Source of the DNA: Natronorubrum daqingense
GTDB taxonomy: Archaea; Halobacteriota; Halobacteria; Halobacteriales; Natrialbaceae
Direction of reading: 5' to 3'
Assembly (NCBI RefSeq): GCF_001971705.1
Contig: NZ_CP019327.1
Coordinates: 558,001 to 622,000, forward strand
DNA length: 64,000 bases
Part shown: piece after piece, positions 24,020 to 33,810 of the stretch
Position numbering within the stretch: the first letter of the stretch is position 1
How the letters are laid out: each line of letters starts with the position of its first letter
The notes under the pieces: generated by a model
Databases searched by the model: none
What the model saw: the letters and a program-made list of their open reading frames with translations, nothing else
Told to the model about the DNA's origin: nothing
Program-made: the position numbers and the translations under genes

Positions 24020-24682
24020 ATGGGATTCATTGCAGAGATCCAACTCGTCCACGACAATCTGGCGTTAGCACCGACGATAGCTCGCTATCCGGATGTAACG
24101 TTCAGACGTGAGTACGAGGAGACCACCGACGACGAAACGTTTCAGTTCGTCTCCGTCTTCAGTGATGAGTACGAGACCCTCGAGTCGGCGATGGAAGCGG
24201 ACCACACGGTCTCGAACCCGACACGGGTCGCGACGTTCGAGAACCGGGCGATCTATCGGATGACACGCGAGACCGACCTCGAGATCGTCCCACCGCGGTG
24301 TGCTGAAGGTGGTGTGTTCGTGTTTACCATCACGAGCGGTGAGCGAGGGTGGATCGCGCGGGTCCATCTCCCAGACAGGGAGACGTTGAGCGCGTTTCGA
24401 GCGTGGAGTCGCGAACGCAACATGTCGTTCCGTGTGACGCAGTTGTACGATCTCTCTGCATCAGATGCTGGCACGTACTTTTTGACCGAACAACAACACG
24501 AAATTCTCCTGATGGCCTACTACACCGGCTACTTCGACATTCCTCGAGGAATCACTCAAGACGGCTTGGCCGATCGGTTGAACGTTTCCGATTCGGCAGT
24601 GTCTCAGCGCATTCGGCGAGCGGTCTCGGAGCTGATCGGGGCAACACTAGAGGACGATCGGACACCGTATATGCGAATATGA
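24020..24682 (+). CDS. Bat-type helix-turn-helix regulator
   Basis: A 220-aa protein of the bacterio-opsin-activator type. An N-terminal sensing-like domain (residues about 1-150, MGFIAEIQLVHDNLALAPTI, RETLSAFRAW) is followed by the C-terminal HTH_10 domain: LTEQQHEILLMAYYTGYFDIPRGITQDGLADRLNVSDSAVSQRIRRAVSEL. The family is abundant in haloarchaea as stand-alone regulators; effectors are unknown. It lies at the start of the surface-glycan locus and may control it, but nothing in the sequence proves a target. The start is ATG 24020. Confidence 0.9.
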   Translation: MGFIAEIQLVHDNLALAPTIARYPDVTFRREYEETTDDETFQFVSVFSDEYETLESAMEADHTVSNPTRVATFENRAIYRMTRETDLEIVPPRCAEGGVFVFTITSGERGWIARVHLPDRETLSAFRAWSRERNMSFRVTQLYDLSASDAGTYFLTEQQHEILLMAYYTGYFDIPRGITQDGLADRLNVSDSAVSQRIRRAVSELIGATLEDDRTPYMRI

Positions 24683-24960
24683 GTGGGGCCAATCGCGACC
24701 TGTGGGCGGTGTCAGATTCCAAAGAGCGCAAGTGCCCCTCTCGTCACAAATCAAACACATAACGAAATCTATGCAATTTAGTCTACGATCGAAATGTGAC
24801 TCGGTCGAGGTGTCACGACCAGTAGCACACATTTGCCCCTGAGGCAACTGTTTAATTCTTCATTTCTGTTGGTCGGGTGATGTTTCGGCCAGACGCACGT
24901 TCACTTAAAGGCTTGCTATCCGAATCCATAGCTATTGGATTGTATGATTACTCAAAAAGA

Positions 24961-26619
24961 ATGACTATCATGTCGGAACGAAGTAGTACGAAGTCAACAG
25001 GTCATGAGGTGGTCCCTCAGACCGACTCGAGTAACGAACAAAACGGACGCCGTTCGGATGTACACTCATGTGGAAGTGGGTCACGACGAACATTCCTTCG
25101 TGGAATCGTTGGAACGGGCGTTGCCGGACTCGGTCTGGCAACAGCCATGCAGGCAACGGCGAATCCGGAATCAGAATACGGTGGCAACTACGACAACGTC
25201 GTCAACGTCGCCGATGCTGGTGCAGATACCAGCGGATCACAATCGATCAATCCCGTCCTCGAGGACGTCCGAGCAGATAACACGCTGCTCGTGTTCCCCG
25301 AGGGGCGATACTATATGGACGAACAGTTCCGCTTCACGGGATTCGACCAATTCGGAATGGTTGGGGACGGCGCAACGCTGGTCCCGGCGAATTACCACGA
25401 CTTCGCTGGCCCGCAGTTCAGGCTCTTTCGCCTCGGCGTCTCTTACAGCCCCGGTGGAGACTTGCTCTTCGAAGGCTTCGACGTCGATCAGACGGCGTCC
25501 GATACGGGTATCAGGGTAATCGAAGCGAACGTCTCCCAACACCTCGAGGTGCGAGATATTACCATCGACGGCGAGCACGATAGCGGAACGTGGGGGCCGG
25601 GGATGTTCGCCATCACCGACCCGAACGGGCACGGAACCATCGAACGGTTCCGGGCTCCTGACGGTGGACTCCACGCCGATCAGACGCCGAACGCGGGGAA
25701 CATCTGGCGAGGTCCGATCGGAATCGAGGCGAACACGAACGTCGGCGAACTCGAGTTCATCGACTGTGAACTCGGCGGATTCCCCGACAACGGTATCTAC
25801 GCTATCAGCGAGGAGGGAACGGTCGTCGTCGAGGGCGGTCGGTTCGCGAACAGCAACGGTGCAAACGTCCGCATCGGCGGCCAGGATAGTGTCATCAGAG
25901 ACGTGAGCGTCGTCGTCGACCGAACGCGCTCTTACGACAACAGTCAGCGCGCGGTTCGACTCGAGAACGCAGACGATATTCACGTCGACAACGTCGACAT
26001 CACGATCACCTCGCCACAGTCGACCAGCCACGCGATTGCCGTGATGAACACCTGTCGGAGCTCTCGAATCGAGGAGACATCGGTCGAAATCTCCGGGGAC
26101 GAGGTAAACCACGGAGTCGTCGTCTCTCCCGAGGCGGGCGACACGCACATCGTCAACTCCGAGATCGTCCACGAAGCGGCCGGCGGCTACCCGCTCTGGA
26201 TTCGAGACAGCACCAAAGACGATCGCGTCCTCGTCGAACTCACCGAGATTTCGGGCGAGGCGGGCGTCACCAACGCCGGCTTCCAGGACGGCATTCGCTG
26301 CGGTCGCGACAACTGTCGCTTTAGTCACGTGAGTGTCGACCAACCCGGCCGCGACGGTGTCGACCGAAACGGTCTCGTCGTCACCGCCGACGAGACGACG
26401 GTCTATCAAGGAACGTTCCGTGCGAGTCAGTACCCCTACGTCGACCAAGGAAACGGGAACGTGTTCCGAAATGCCCACGCAGAATCCGACAACAGTTCTC
26501 GCGAGGGCGTTCGACTCTATCCCGATATCGATGGCCCCGAACTCCGTGTGAACACCATCGTGAACGGAATCGACGACCTCGGTGCGACGAACGTCACCGA
26601 CTGGCAAAACTCGACCTAA
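24961..26619 (+). CDS. Tat-exported right-handed beta-helix protein
   Basis: A 552-aa secreted protein. After about 38 polar residues comes a Tat signal (SRRTFLRGIVGTGVAGLGLATAMQATA). The mature part has the strand-turn repeat pattern of a pectate-lyase-like parallel beta-helix (VVNVADAGADTSGSQSINPVLEDV at its start; later IEETSVEISGDEVNHGVVVSP and IHVDNVDITITSP). This fold is common in polysaccharide lyases, hydrolases and epimerases. No catalytic residues can be assigned. The opening Asp-Ala-Gly-Ala segment is typical of pectate-lyase superfamily domains. The ATG at 24961 (or 24970) is preferred to 24877. It heads the surface-polysaccharide locus. Confidence 0.85.
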   Translation: MTIMSERSSTKSTGHEVVPQTDSSNEQNGRRSDVHSCGSGSRRTFLRGIVGTGVAGLGLATAMQATANPESEYGGNYDNVVNVADAGADTSGSQSINPVLEDVRADNTLLVFPEGRYYMDEQFRFTGFDQFGMVGDGATLVPANYHDFAGPQFRLFRLGVSYSPGGDLLFEGFDVDQTASDTGIRVIEANVSQHLEVRDITIDGEHDSGTWGPGMFAITDPNGHGTIERFRAPDGGLHADQTPNAGNIWRGPIGIEANTNVGELEFIDCELGGFPDNGIYAISEEGTVVVEGGRFANSNGANVRIGGQDSVIRDVSVVVDRTRSYDNSQRAVRLENADDIHVDNVDITITSPQSTSHAIAVMNTCRSSRIEETSVEISGDEVNHGVVVSPEAGDTHIVNSEIVHEAAGGYPLWIRDSTKDDRVLVELTEISGEAGVTNAGFQDGIRCGRDNCRFSHVSVDQPGRDGVDRNGLVVTADETTVYQGTFRASQYPYVDQGNGNVFRNAHAESDNSSREGVRLYPDIDGPELRVNTIVNGIDDLGATNVTDWQNST

Positions 26620-26718
26620 TCGACCGAGACCGCCCCGCCGGCGCGAGGTGAACGCTGCCGGTACGGACTCGTCGGACGTGGTATCCGGCGACGGGGTCTC
26701 CATGTGAAAGTCATACCC

Positions 26719-27795
26719 TCAGCCCTCGAGCGCTCCTGTCGCGTGGAGGGCCTCGCGGAACGTGAGTACCTCGAGGTCGTGGTCTTCGACCCATTCGAGC
26801 GTCTCGCGAATTCGCTCCGCTGTCACTTCCTCTTTGAACGTATGCGCGCCGATGATACCGATCGCCTCCTCCTCGGCGACGTGTTCGAGGTCGGCCTCGA
26901 CTTCTGCTGGCGTCGTAAACTCGATGAAGTAATCCCGGTTCGTATCGAAGGCGTCGAACGAGTCTGGATCGTTGTACATCGACCCTGGGTTGACGTTGGC
27001 GATGCCGTCGTAGTACTCACGCGCGACGTCGATCGCCCAGTCGTCGACGATGTCGTACGGAGCCAGCAACGTATCGATCTCGAAGCCCAGCGACTCGAGT
27101 TCCGACTTCGACTCGCCGAGGAACTCGTGCATGACGTCTTCGGGGTAGCGTTCGACCGTTTCGCCGGCGGCGAAGGATTCGCCAACGGACTCGTCGAACT
27201 CGAGATAGCCACCGGTATCGTCGGTATCGGAGTCGACGACCGTTCGCAGGACGCTTTCCTCACCGTCAGTAATTTCGATGTCGTAGCCCTGGTGGAAGCC
27301 GTGGTTGCGCTCTTCCGGATAAATTCTCTCGTCGTCAGGCTCGACGTCTTCGACGAGTTCGAACGAGCCAAGCGCGGTGTGTGCCGTCGTATGGGACATG
27401 ATCTCCCAGCCGGCGTCGACGAGTTCCTCCAGGTGCTCGACGTCCATCCAGTCGCTGTCGTTGAAGTCTTCCCGACCCATCCACTCGGTGACGATCCCCG
27501 TACTGGCGGGCGCGTCGAACTCCTCGTGGACGGGAAACGCGTCGTCGTAGTCTTCCATCGGACCGTCGTCGTAGACGAAGACGACCGCGCCGCCGTCGAG
27601 GTCCGGAACGTCTTCGCCGTCGTCGATGCCGTCGTCGATGCCGTCCGAATCGTCACCGTCCCCGTTCTCGTCGCTCCCGGTATCGTCCGACTCGGTGCCA
27701 TCGTCGGTGAGCGAATCGGTACACCCAGCCATCAATCCGATCGCACCGACTCCGCTCGCACCGATGAAGCGACGGCGCGTCGATTCCTGACTCAT
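26719..27795 (-). CDS. Polysaccharide deacetylase-like Tat lipoprotein
   Basis: A 358-aa protein with a Tat lipoprotein signal (TRRRFIGASGVGAIGLMAGC), an Asp/Gly-rich spacer (residues about 25-68) and a NodB-homology domain. The metal-binding motif 1 is VYDDGP, motif 2 is SHTTAH. The family removes N- or O-acetyl groups from polysaccharides with a metal ion held by Asp-His-His. It should work on the outer cell surface. A second, larger deacetylase lies at 35,341. A long open frame on the opposite strand here is a GC-skew artefact. Start is the ATG at 27795. Confidence 0.9.
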   Translation of the reverse strand: MSQESTRRRFIGASGVGAIGLMAGCTDSLTDDGTESDDTGSDENGDGDDSDGIDDGIDDGEDVPDLDGGAVVFVYDDGPMEDYDDAFPVHEEFDAPASTGIVTEWMGREDFNDSDWMDVEHLEELVDAGWEIMSHTTAHTALGSFELVEDVEPDDERIYPEERNHGFHQGYDIEITDGEESVLRTVVDSDTDDTGGYLEFDESVGESFAAGETVERYPEDVMHEFLGESKSELESLGFEIDTLLAPYDIVDDWAIDVAREYYDGIANVNPGSMYNDPDSFDAFDTNRDYFIEFTTPAEVEADLEHVAEEEAIGIIGAHTFKEEVTAERIRETLEWVEDHDLEVLTFREALHATGALEG

Positions 27796-28076
27796 CGTGT
27801 TCGATTCCGACTCGAGTGAGCCAGCCTATACTTATCCGGCCGCTAAGCTCATCCCGAACGAGCATCGAGTTCGACCAGCTTGACATTCCGGTGACGGCGG
27901 GCGTTTGATCGACGCGTACCCGAAGCGTTACTACCCACTCTCCTCGCACGCACGGTTAATACGGGTATAATAAGGCACCAGTAGCGTCATCACTCGATAT
28001 CATGCGTTTGGGATGCTGGTATCGTTGTGTGGGTGCATGTGGCATACGGGGCCCGTCGACGACGGGTGGGTGAGAC

Positions 28077-29714
28077 GTGAACAGAAGTATCGCGAGTGGA
28101 GTCTTTTCCGTCGTCAGTTCGAAAGTCGTCGTTCTCATCCTGACGGCGGTTTCGACGCCACTTCTGTACCGGTATCTCGGTGCAGCGGGGTTCGGGGACT
28201 ACGCGTTTTTGATGTCCGTCTTCGCCATCTACATGATCTTCGTCAGTTCGGGGATCACGGACGGCGTCAGGAAATTCCTCGCGGAAGACCGTCGGGAAGC
28301 GAACTGGAGCGAACACGTCGTCGGCTTTTACTTCCGACTCGCCGTCATCCTCGCCGTCCTCGGTGCTGGCGTGATGATGTGGGCCGCCTCGAATGGGGTC
28401 GTCGACGCCGCGTTCGGCAGCGAGTTGACGCCGTACTTCTACGTGCTCGCCGTCCTCGTGATTACGGCGCAGTTTCGCGATTACGCCAGAAAGACGCTGA
28501 TGGGATTCGGCCTCGAGCGGTACTCGGAGCCGCTGAAGATACTCGATACGGTCGGATTCATCTTCGTCGCGATTCCCCTCGTCGCGCTCGGGTTCGGCGT
28601 CACGGGGGCGCTCGCGGGCCACCTCGTCGCCAGCGTGCTCGTCGCCGTCGGCGGGTTAGTGATCGTCAATCGTCGCGTCTCGCTGTCGTGCGTGGCCAGC
28701 CTGCCGTCCCGGGAGTTCCCGCGAAAGCAGATGCTCACGTTCAACACGATGAGCATCGCGCTCGTGTTCTTGTTGATGTCGCTCTATCACATCGACATCG
28801 TCATGCTCCAGCAGTTCACCTCGAGCGACGACGTCGGAAACTACCGGGCGGCACTGACGCTCGCCGAATTCCTCTGGTTCGTTCCGCTCGCGATTCAGAC
28901 CGTGTTCGTCCACTCGACGTCGGAGCTCTGGTCGCGAAACCGCCGCGAGAAGATTTCGGAATTGGCGGCTCGAACGACCCGGTACACGTTCTTGCTGACG
29001 GCCGTGATGGCCGTCGGTCTCGCCGCGCTGGCAGACGTCGCCGTCCCGATTTACTTCGGCGACGAGGCGATTCCAGCCATCGCCCCGCTACTGTTGTTGT
29101 TGCCGGGATCGCTCGGGTTCGCACTCGCGCGCCCGGTTCTCGCGATTTCACAGGGGAAGGGGACCCTTCGATTCCCCGTTGCTGCCACCGGCGCTGCGGC
29201 CCTGATCAACGTCGTCCTCAACGTCGCCCTCATCCCGACGTACGGGATGGTCGGTGCGGCGGTCGCGACCAGTATCGGCTACGGGACGATGTTCGCGTTC
29301 CACTGCTGGAGCGCCCGCGTCGTCGGGTTCGATCCGCTCGAGGACGCACGCCTCCTCCAATCGACCATCACGACCATCCTGGCGGGCATCCCCATCGTCG
29401 CGCTCGCGACGACCATCTCGAATCCGTGGCTCGCACTCGCCGTCGTTCCGCCCCTCGGATTCGTGATCTTCGTTTCCTTCGCGCTCCTCGTCGGCGCGCT
29501 CGATCCGAGCGAGCCGTTCGAGATTCTCGCGTACGCGCCGGGAACGGTGGGCTCGACGGCGGAGTCGGTTCAGGAGCGAATCGAAGAGACGATCGGCGCC
29601 CACCCTCCGCTTGGAGGCGTCCAGTGGCTGTTGTTCCTCACCGGCCTCTCGTTGCTCTTCTCCGGGTTCGTTCTGGGATTCCTGGGTGCCGAATTGGAGT
29701 TCATGTCGCCGTGA
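28077..29714 (+). CDS. Polysaccharide/oligosaccharide flippase (Wzx/MATE-like)
   Basis: A 545-aa membrane protein with about 14 transmembrane helices. It opens MNRSIASGVFSVVSSKVVVLILTAVSTPLLYRYLGAAGFGDYAFLMS, the usual start of the polysaccharide-biosynthesis (RfbX/Wzx) family, with the middle HIDIVMLQQFTSSDDVGNYRAALTLAEFLWFVPLAIQTVF motif. It would flip lipid-linked glycan to the outer face of the membrane. GTG 28077 is the start (the longer + frame at 28,013 is in another phase and is not coding). It is divergent from the deacetylase gene and convergent with the GT2 gene at 30,006. Confidence 0.92.
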   Translation: MNRSIASGVFSVVSSKVVVLILTAVSTPLLYRYLGAAGFGDYAFLMSVFAIYMIFVSSGITDGVRKFLAEDRREANWSEHVVGFYFRLAVILAVLGAGVMMWAASNGVVDAAFGSELTPYFYVLAVLVITAQFRDYARKTLMGFGLERYSEPLKILDTVGFIFVAIPLVALGFGVTGALAGHLVASVLVAVGGLVIVNRRVSLSCVASLPSREFPRKQMLTFNTMSIALVFLLMSLYHIDIVMLQQFTSSDDVGNYRAALTLAEFLWFVPLAIQTVFVHSTSELWSRNRREKISELAARTTRYTFLLTAVMAVGLAALADVAVPIYFGDEAIPAIAPLLLLLPGSLGFALARPVLAISQGKGTLRFPVAATGAAALINVVLNVALIPTYGMVGAAVATSIGYGTMFAFHCWSARVVGFDPLEDARLLQSTITTILAGIPIVALATTISNPWLALAVVPPLGFVIFVSFALLVGALDPSEPFEILAYAPGTVGSTAESVQERIEETIGAHPPLGGVQWLLFLTGLSLLFSGFVLGFLGAELEFMSP

Positions 29715-30005
29715 GTCTCGGATTGGCGTTCGCTTTCGTCGAGAGAGCTGTAGAGACACGCCCAGCCAACCTGTCCACTCCTCGAGTGCGGAGCGGGACG
29801 GTCTCGAGTGGTGAGGACGAATTACTCGACCGAATGCTAGGTCGATATTGAAACTCCGTGTTGCAGCGCGATCTGGCGACAACTCGACCATCAGAATCAC
29901 CCGGCCTGTGGCGTACCAGTTGCGAAAAACGGCTTCAGTGGGCGGCGAGACGCTCTCTCGGCTCCGGTCACCAACGGCGACCTCCGCGTCCGAATACCGG
30001 CTCGC

Positions 30006-31061
30006 TTACTGCACCTGCACCTCGAGGCGCTCGCTCTCTGCCATGTCGAACACCATTGCGAACAGCAAGAACGCGACGCCGGAGATCAACAACAACAAAC
30101 TGGTCGTCGCGCCGACGAGCGTCGGAACGACACTCGAGAGCATCGAGACGAGCAGCGCGCCGATCGCGAGGGTCCCGCTCGCGGCCAATCCACCGCCGAC
30201 GAGGTAGAACAGCGCAAGCGGATGGAAGTCGACGGTGAGGTACTTCGTCTTGAGCCGCCAGAGGAAGTTCTGGAGCAGCATCGTCGAGACCTTCGGAATG
30301 TAGTGTGAGTACTTGATACTCGACTCCTCGTCACCGTAGACGGCCGGCATTGCAACGTCGGCGACGCGCATCTCCTCGACGTTGAGTTTGACGAGAATGT
30401 CGTTGCAGTAGCCGTAGTACTCGTAGAGGTTCTCGAGGTCGATCGCGTCCAGCGCGTCGTGTGAAATAGCCGTGTACCCGTTTTGCGGGTCCATCGTCTT
30501 CCAGTAGCCCGACGCAATCTTCGTCAGAAACGTCAATATCGAGTTTCCGATGAACCGAAACCGCGGCATGGTCGCGCGATACTCGCGCGAGAGGAGGCGA
30601 TTCCCTTTCGCGTAGTCGGCCTTGCCGTCGACGATCGGATCGAGCAGTTTCGGGAGCTGGGAGAGATCCATCTGGCCGTCCGCGTCGACGGTTGTCGTCA
30701 CGTCGACGCCGTCCTCGCGCGCCGCGAGGTAACCCGTCTTGATCGCGCCGCCGGCCCCGAGATTTTCGGTGTGGCGGATCGGGACGACGCGGCCGATGGT
30801 CTCGTGAACCGAGGCGCGATTGAGGACGGACGTCCCGCCGTCGGCGACGAGAGCCGCCCGTTCACCGGATGGGGATCTCCCGTTCGCGGTGGCATCGTCT
30901 CGAGCAGCGTCGAGGATCTCCTCCCACGTGCTGTCGGTCGATTGATCGTCGATAACGTACATTCGGTCGACGTACTCGGGCATCTCCCGGATGACGTCGC
31001 CGACGAATCCCGCCTCGTTGTACGCCGGAAGCACGACGCCCACGCTCGCACCGCGATACAT
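30006..31061 (-). CDS. GT2 family glycosyltransferase with C-terminal membrane helices (dolichyl-phosphate-sugar-synthase-like)
   Basis: A 351-aa protein. The GT-A domain starts MYRGASVGVVLPAYNEAGFVGDVIREMPEYVDRMYVIDDQSTD, has DADGQMDLSQLPKLLDPI (DxD-type metal site) and YAKGNRLLSREYRA, as in polyprenyl-phosphate glycosyltransferases such as DPM1. Two or more C-terminal helices (about 285-345) anchor it. It probably charges dolichyl phosphate with a sugar. The start ATG is at 31061, chosen at the beginning of the GT-A strand; the reading frame goes far upstream, overlapping the other GT gene, and that part is not coding. It ends in EVQVQ just inside the divergent space next to the flippase gene. 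Confidence 0.9.
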   Translation of the reverse strand: MYRGASVGVVLPAYNEAGFVGDVIREMPEYVDRMYVIDDQSTDSTWEEILDAARDDATANGRSPSGERAALVADGGTSVLNRASVHETIGRVVPIRHTENLGAGGAIKTGYLAAREDGVDVTTTVDADGQMDLSQLPKLLDPIVDGKADYAKGNRLLSREYRATMPRFRFIGNSILTFLTKIASGYWKTMDPQNGYTAISHDALDAIDLENLYEYYGYCNDILVKLNVEEMRVADVAMPAVYGDEESSIKYSHYIPKVSTMLLQNFLWRLKTKYLTVDFHPLALFYLVGGGLAASGTLAIGALLVSMLSSVVPTLVGATTSLLLLISGVAFLLFAMVFDMAESERLEVQVQ

Positions 31062-31364
31062 TAGGCCACCTCCACCAGTCGCTTCCCGTCGCAGCGTCGG
31101 CGTCGCCGTCGCTGCACGAACGGATCGTCGGCGCATTCGCTTGATCGCCAGCGTACTCGTCGGTCTCGATTCGTCATTGTGGGCGTCGACGACCGATTCA
31201 GCCTTTCTTATACACGTCTTAGGTCGGTCGCTGTCTCGAGTATCTCCCGAATCTGTCGACGCGTATTGGTCTCCCCCGACGCCGACGCTAATTGCTCGAA
31301 ACCGCCGCTTCGAGCGGTTTACCGACCCGATAATAATGGAATCCACTGACCCAGGGTCGTCTAT
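31062..31364. other. Divergent promoter region between two GT2 genes
   Basis: No gene seen. TAATAA at 31331-31336 is about 30 bases before the ATG at 31365 and is the likely TATA element of that gene. Confidence 0.5.
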
Positions 31365-32366
31365 ATGACCCGTGTCAGCGTCATTATTCCAACGTACAAC
31401 AGAGCGGGGTCGCTCTCGCGTGCGATCGATAGCGCACTCGCACAGACGGTCGACGACCTGGAAGTGGTCGTCGTCGACGACGGTTCGACCGACGGGACGG
31501 CGGCCGTGCTCTCGGCGTACGACGACAGGCGCGTCCGGCCGATCGTCCACGCGACGAACCAGGGAGCGAACGTGGCTCGAAACACCGGACTCGCACACGC
31601 CCGCGGCGAGTACGTCGCCTTCCTCGACTCTGACGACGTGTGGGACCCGACGAAACTCGAGCGACAACTCGCCGTTCTCGAGGGGCGCTCCGAAGCGTGG
31701 GTCGGCGCGTACTGCGACTCGACGCTCGAACTGTCCGGGACGAGTGGGCTGCTCCGCACGACGGCTGCAACGGTGCTCGCGAGCGGTGACGAACAGCCGA
31801 CGATGGAAGGCGGCGACGAACTGATCGGTGAAATTCTCGCCGACAACGTCCAGCCGGGTGCCGGTTCGACGCTGCTCGTTCGGACCAACGTCGCCCGGGC
31901 CGTCGGCGGCTTCGACGAAGAACTCGATCGATTCCAGGACCCGGAGTTCTGTCTCCGAGTGCTCGAGGCGGGGAACCTCGCCTACGTCGACGAGGAACTC
32001 GTGGTGCGCGAAGATACCGGTCAGCCGTCGGCCGATCTGATCAGGGGTGCAAACGAGGCCTATCGGGAGCGATACGCCGATACGATCGATCGTTTCGAGG
32101 CGGAAGGGTACGACATTCGCTCGAGTCACGAACTCATCCTCGCGAAAGCGTACGCCAGCGAGGGACGAATCCTTCGAGCAGCGTGGCACTTGCGGAACGC
32201 AGGTGTCGCTCCGCGACAGTATCCCGGTCTCGGCTGGGCCATCGCGACGGGAGTCCGCCGTCGACCGGCACCAGTTGCAGTGACCATAACGGTACTGACA
32301 CTGCTCAGCGCGATCGTCGTTGCGTACGGCGTACACACGGTCTCAGGCCGCCTCGAGGACGAGTAA
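31365..32366 (+). CDS. GT2 family glycosyltransferase
   Basis: A 333-aa protein. The N-terminal GT-A domain reads MTRVSVIIPTYNRAGSLSRAIDSAL, VVVDDGSTDGT, then NQGANVARNTGLAHARGEYVAFLDSDDVWDPTKLERQ, with the DSDD metal-binding motif. FDEELDRFQDPEFCLRVLEAGNLAYVDEELVV provides the acceptor-side catalytic region. A single hydrophobic helix near the C-terminus (about 300-325) suggests membrane anchoring. It probably adds a sugar to a lipid-linked glycan of this locus. Start ATG 31365 with a TATA-like box at -30. Confidence 0.92.
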   Translation: MTRVSVIIPTYNRAGSLSRAIDSALAQTVDDLEVVVVDDGSTDGTAAVLSAYDDRRVRPIVHATNQGANVARNTGLAHARGEYVAFLDSDDVWDPTKLERQLAVLEGRSEAWVGAYCDSTLELSGTSGLLRTTAATVLASGDEQPTMEGGDELIGEILADNVQPGAGSTLLVRTNVARAVGGFDEELDRFQDPEFCLRVLEAGNLAYVDEELVVREDTGQPSADLIRGANEAYRERYADTIDRFEAEGYDIRSSHELILAKAYASEGRILRAAWHLRNAGVAPRQYPGLGWAIATGVRRRPAPVAVTITVLTLLSAIVVAYGVHTVSGRLEDE

Positions 32367-32515
32367 CTTCGAATCGTTCGTTTCGAGTACTGTTTTGTGG
32401 ACCCTAGTGGGTTCCCCGTTCGTTCTGCGTGTCGAACGATCCCGGTGACCGATACTGGTCGTGCAACGGCCTTGTCGGATCGATAACTAACATCGGTTCG
32501 CTGTGTTATTCGGAC

Positions 32516-33661
32516 GTGAACGTCCGCAAACTCTATCACACGGCTCGGGGGGTACAGGACCTCGTGACGACCGAACGCGAAGCGTCGGTTTCACCCTCGA
32601 TTCAGCGACGACTCTGGCTCTGGCGTCGTGGTTTTCTGAGCCGATCGGACGCCATTTTCGGTCTGACGAAAAAGAACCACGACTCGTACTTGACCGATTA
32701 TCAGCGATTCGTCAAAACCAAACGCATCAACGGTACGTGGTCCGTCGCGCTCTCGAACAAACTCCTCTTCCACCAGCTCATGGGCCCATTCGACGAGCAT
32801 CGGATGGACGTCTACGGCATGATCCGTGACGGGTCGTTCCACTCGATCGACTCGCTCGACGCTCGCCACGAGTTGACTGACGGCGGAGCCGTCGTCTCGA
32901 GTGATGGTCCGTCGATCGACGACCAGAGCGGACTAACCTCACCCGAACCGAACGACGCGGCACAGCGAGTCGTCGACCGACTCGAGTCCGAATCGCAACT
33001 CGTCTTGAAGTGGGTTCACGGCGGTGGTGGAAACAACGTGTTGTTGTGCAAACGCTGTGAAGACGGGTATACGGTCAACGGTGACCGCTACAGCGAGTCA
33101 GCGTTTCGGTCGCTGGTCGCCGACCTCGAGGAGTACCTCGTCTGTGAACACGTCGAGCAGGGCACGTTCTCGGGGGGGCTCTATCCGGTAACGCCGAACA
33201 CCCTTCGAATTATCACGATGTACGACGAGGAGGCCGGGGAGCCCTTCATCGCCGCAGCCATCCACCGAATCGGAACCGAGACGTCCGAACCGCTGGACAA
33301 CTTTACACAGGGTGGCCTCTCCGCAGAAATCGACCTCGAGACGGGCGAACTCGGTCCCGGCGTGAAACTCAGCGACGGAAACAGACTCGAGTGGCACTCC
33401 GACCACCCCGAGACCGATACGACGATTGACGGAACACATGTTCCCGGCTGGGAGGACATTCGAACGCGGTTGCTCGAGGTTGCAGATGCGTGCTCGTTCG
33501 TTCCTTACGCCGGGTGGGACGTGATCGTGACCGGTGACGACGGCGAGTTCAAAATCATCGAAGCCAACAGCTATCCGGGGATGAAATCGATTCAGGTCCA
33601 CGGGCCGTTACTGACGGACGACCGCGTTCGGCGCTTCTACGAGCGACACAACGTGTGCTGA
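32516..33661 (+). CDS. Sugar-transfer-associated ATP-grasp protein
   Basis: A 381-aa protein of the ATP-grasp type found in polysaccharide clusters (ATPgrasp_ST-like). Key segments are LVLKWVHGGGGNNVLLCKR (phosphate-binding, Gly-rich), EEYLVCEHVEQG, LRIITMYDEEAGEPFIAAAIHRIG, NFTQGGLSAEIDLETGELG and GWDVIVTGDDGEFKIIEANSYPGMKSIQVHGPL, the last supplying the metal-binding E-x-N. ATP-grasp enzymes join a carboxylate to an amine or thiol, here perhaps adding an amino-acid decoration to a sugar. The start is uncertain: GTG 32516 gives a length normal for the family, while a GTG at 32429 would add 29 residues. Confidence 0.85.
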   Translation: MNVRKLYHTARGVQDLVTTEREASVSPSIQRRLWLWRRGFLSRSDAIFGLTKKNHDSYLTDYQRFVKTKRINGTWSVALSNKLLFHQLMGPFDEHRMDVYGMIRDGSFHSIDSLDARHELTDGGAVVSSDGPSIDDQSGLTSPEPNDAAQRVVDRLESESQLVLKWVHGGGGNNVLLCKRCEDGYTVNGDRYSESAFRSLVADLEEYLVCEHVEQGTFSGGLYPVTPNTLRIITMYDEEAGEPFIAAAIHRIGTETSEPLDNFTQGGLSAEIDLETGELGPGVKLSDGNRLEWHSDHPETDTTIDGTHVPGWEDIRTRLLEVADACSFVPYAGWDVIVTGDDGEFKIIEANSYPGMKSIQVHGPLLTDDRVRRFYERHNVC

Positions 33662-33810
33662 GCGCGTTCGTAGCGTGTTAGCTGTCGAACCATTTCGTCG
33701 CTGAAACGACTATTCGAGTCGTCTCAATAACCATTTCGGAACTGAAAGTTGTCAACGTTCGAGTTATTAGAACGATAGTTAACATCACCCTATCTGAAGG
33801 GAACACCCGG

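Noticed and set aside
26704-27819. 371-aa plus-strand ORF
   Set aside because: It lies wholly antisense to the NodB-type lipoprotein, which has a Tat signal and metal motifs; the long frame results from GC-rich codon bias.
28013-29851. 612-aa plus-strand ORF rich in Arg
   Set aside because: It overlaps the flippase in another frame and its composition is Arg/Pro-rich, unlike acidic haloarchaeal proteins.
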